From RGIG3040 sp964410675 (GTDB lineage Bacteria; Bacillota; Clostridia; Lachnospirales; Lachnospiraceae): 5,793 nt of DNA. Below the pieces are notes generated by a model, which ran no database searches, was not told the DNA's origin, and saw only the letters and a list, made by a program, of their open reading frames with translations. Within the stretch, counting starts at the first letter, position 1. Each line of letters starts with the position of its first letter. Where the stretch lies: positions 1-5,793 of the forward strand of contig CAYPIB010000128.1 in NCBI GenBank assembly GCA_964410675.1. Direction: 5' to 3'. Made by a program: the position numbers and the translations under genes. Shown piece by piece: positions 4,946-5,793 of the stretch.

Positions 4946-5793
4946 TCAGCTCAGTAACAAAATTTCGGCTGTAAGCATCTTATCTGCTCTCATAATTCTA
5001 ATTGTATTTGACAAGTTTTCCTTTGCCAAACATGCCGCCTTAATATATTCTCTCGTATGACCAATTTGATAAATTATTCCGTTAATTTCCTTTTCTTCCT
5101 CAAAAAGAACCTCAACCTCTTTGCCAATAAACTGTTGTCTATATGCATAAGAAGCCTTTTCATCCATTTGAAGTAAAATCCGGCTTCTCTCCTTCTTACT
5201 TACATTTGCTATTTGACCTGACATTTCGGCAGCCTTAGTTCCTTTTCGTTTAGAATAAGGAAACACATGCATTTCAAAAAAATTTACTTTATGTAAAAAC
5301 TGTTTTGTTATTTCAAATTCTTCCTCAGTTTCACCAGGAAAGCCAGTAATTACATCTGTTGTAATGGCTGGATTAGAAAATGCTTCCCGCAAATAACATA
5401 CTCCCTCATAGTATTGCTCAGGAGTGTAGTGCCTATTCATTCTTTTTAAAGTTTCTATACATCCACTCTGTAAAGACAAATGAAAATGCGGGCAGACCTT
5501 TGGTAAAGCTGATAGCTCCTGGGCAAATTCCTTTGTCACAATTCTTGGCTCAAGGGAACCCAGACGAATACGTCTGATTCCTTTTATTTGATGAAGATTC
5601 TTTACTAATTCCAGAAATTTTGATTCCTTTTCAAAATCAATTCCATATGAACTAATATGAATGCCGGTCAATACTATTTCTTTATATCCCTTGTCTGCCA
5701 GTGCCGTAACTTCCTTTAAAATATCCGCCATACTTCTTGAACGCACTCTGCCGCGCACATATGGAATAATACAGTAGGTACAAAATTGATTAC
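4946..5793 (-). CDS. mtaB: tRNA ms2t6A37 methylthiotransferase MtaB, C-terminal part
   Basis: The reading frame is open through the right edge; 281 residues plus a partial codon are visible. It starts in the radical-SAM cluster motif: the frame reads NQFCTYCIIPYVRGRVRSRS, giving two cysteines of CxxxCxxC. The partial codon (GT) is compatible with the first cysteine. Other landmarks are VLTGIHISSYG, RIRLGSLEPRIVT, PHFHLSLQSGC, TDVITGFPGETEEEFE and HVFPYSKRKGTKAAEM, then a C-terminal TRAM-like RNA-binding domain (from about IGKEVEVLF to the end). These distinguish MtaB (YqeV type) from MiaB and RimO. It adds a methylthio group to t6A at tRNA position 37. The missing N-terminal UPF0004 domain (about 140-150 residues) lies outside the window. 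An in-frame GTG at 5758 lies inside the conserved core and is not the start. The gene ends 66 bases before ireB, which has its own promoter. Confidence 0.93.
   Translation of the reverse strand, partial: NQFCTYCIIPYVRGRVRSRSMADILKEVTALADKGYKEIVLTGIHISSYGIDFEKESKFLELVKNLHQIKGIRRIRLGSLEPRIVTKEFAQELSALPKVCPHFHLSLQSGCIETLKRMNRHYTPEQYYEGVCYLREAFSNPAITTDVITGFPGETEEEFEITKQFLHKVNFFEMHVFPYSKRKGTKAAEMSGQIANVSKKERSRILLQMDEKASYAYRQQFIGKEVEVLFEEEKEINGIIYQIGHTREYIKAACLAKENLSNTIRIMRADKMLTAEILLLS

Noticed and set aside
4925..4948. 7-bp stem TGAGAAA/TTTCTCA with a 10-base loop after the mtaB stop, as a terminator
   Set aside because: The stem is AT-rich and weak, and is followed by AGATAGG, not a T-run. It overlaps the -35 of the ireB promoter and is probably incidental.
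5380..5577. 65-codon plus-strand open frame opposite mtaB
   Set aside because: It is antisense to conserved MtaB motifs and has no support of its own.
1..5793. Search for a novel defence, mobile or RNA-based system
   Set aside because: Every gene belongs to a recognised family in a conserved Firmicute cluster. No integrase, transposase, direct-repeat array, long intergenic RNA-like region or compositional break was seen.

Overview
The window is an AT-rich, fully coding piece of a low-GC Gram-positive chromosome. Protein sequences and gene order point to a Clostridia-class Firmicute, most likely Lachnospiraceae-like; this is an inference, since no rRNA or marker phylogeny is available here. 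All ten genes lie on the minus strand, so transcription runs from the right end to the left end. I saw no mobile element, CRISPR array, tRNA or rRNA, and no stretch over 300 bases without a gene. The longest non-coding gap is the 66 bases between mtaB and ireB.

From right to left in transcription order: a 5'-truncated mtaB (tRNA ms2t6A methylthiotransferase); then a good sigma-A-type promoter with a Fur/PerR-like dyad over its -10; then a tight cluster of ireB, ruvX, a DUF1292 gene (yrzB-like), a fur-family regulator, rnj (RNase J), a ylbF-family gene, a short mltG-like gene without a catalytic domain, trmR (yrrM-like tRNA wobble-uridine O-methyltransferase), and the start of a U32-family trhP (yrrO-like), which runs off the left edge. 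Gaps between genes are 7 to 30 bases or are overlaps (fur/rnj 26, mltG/trmR 11), so the nine genes left of the promoter look like one operon.

The backbone ireB-ruvX-yrzB-mltG-trmR-trhP matches the Bacillus subtilis yrzL-yrrK-yrzB-yrrL-yrrM-(yrrN)-yrrO cluster as I remember it. Here a three-gene block, fur-rnj-ylbF, sits between the yrzB and mltG positions. The themes are RNA metabolism (RNase J, YlbF, RuvX/YqgF), anticodon-loop modification (MtaB at position 37, TrhP and TrmR at position 34), envelope signalling (IreB, the MltG-like stub) and metal or redox control (Fur family).

This is mostly a conserved housekeeping neighbourhood and I do not see an unknown defence or mobile system. The points most worth a second look are the Fur/PerR-like dyad on the promoter of the operon that carries the fur gene, the MltG protein reduced to a membrane anchor plus LysM-like domain, the RNase J-YlbF pairing, and a 13-base triple repeat joining rnj to ylbF. 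Several starts are GTG or TTG and were chosen from Shine-Dalgarno (SD) spacing.
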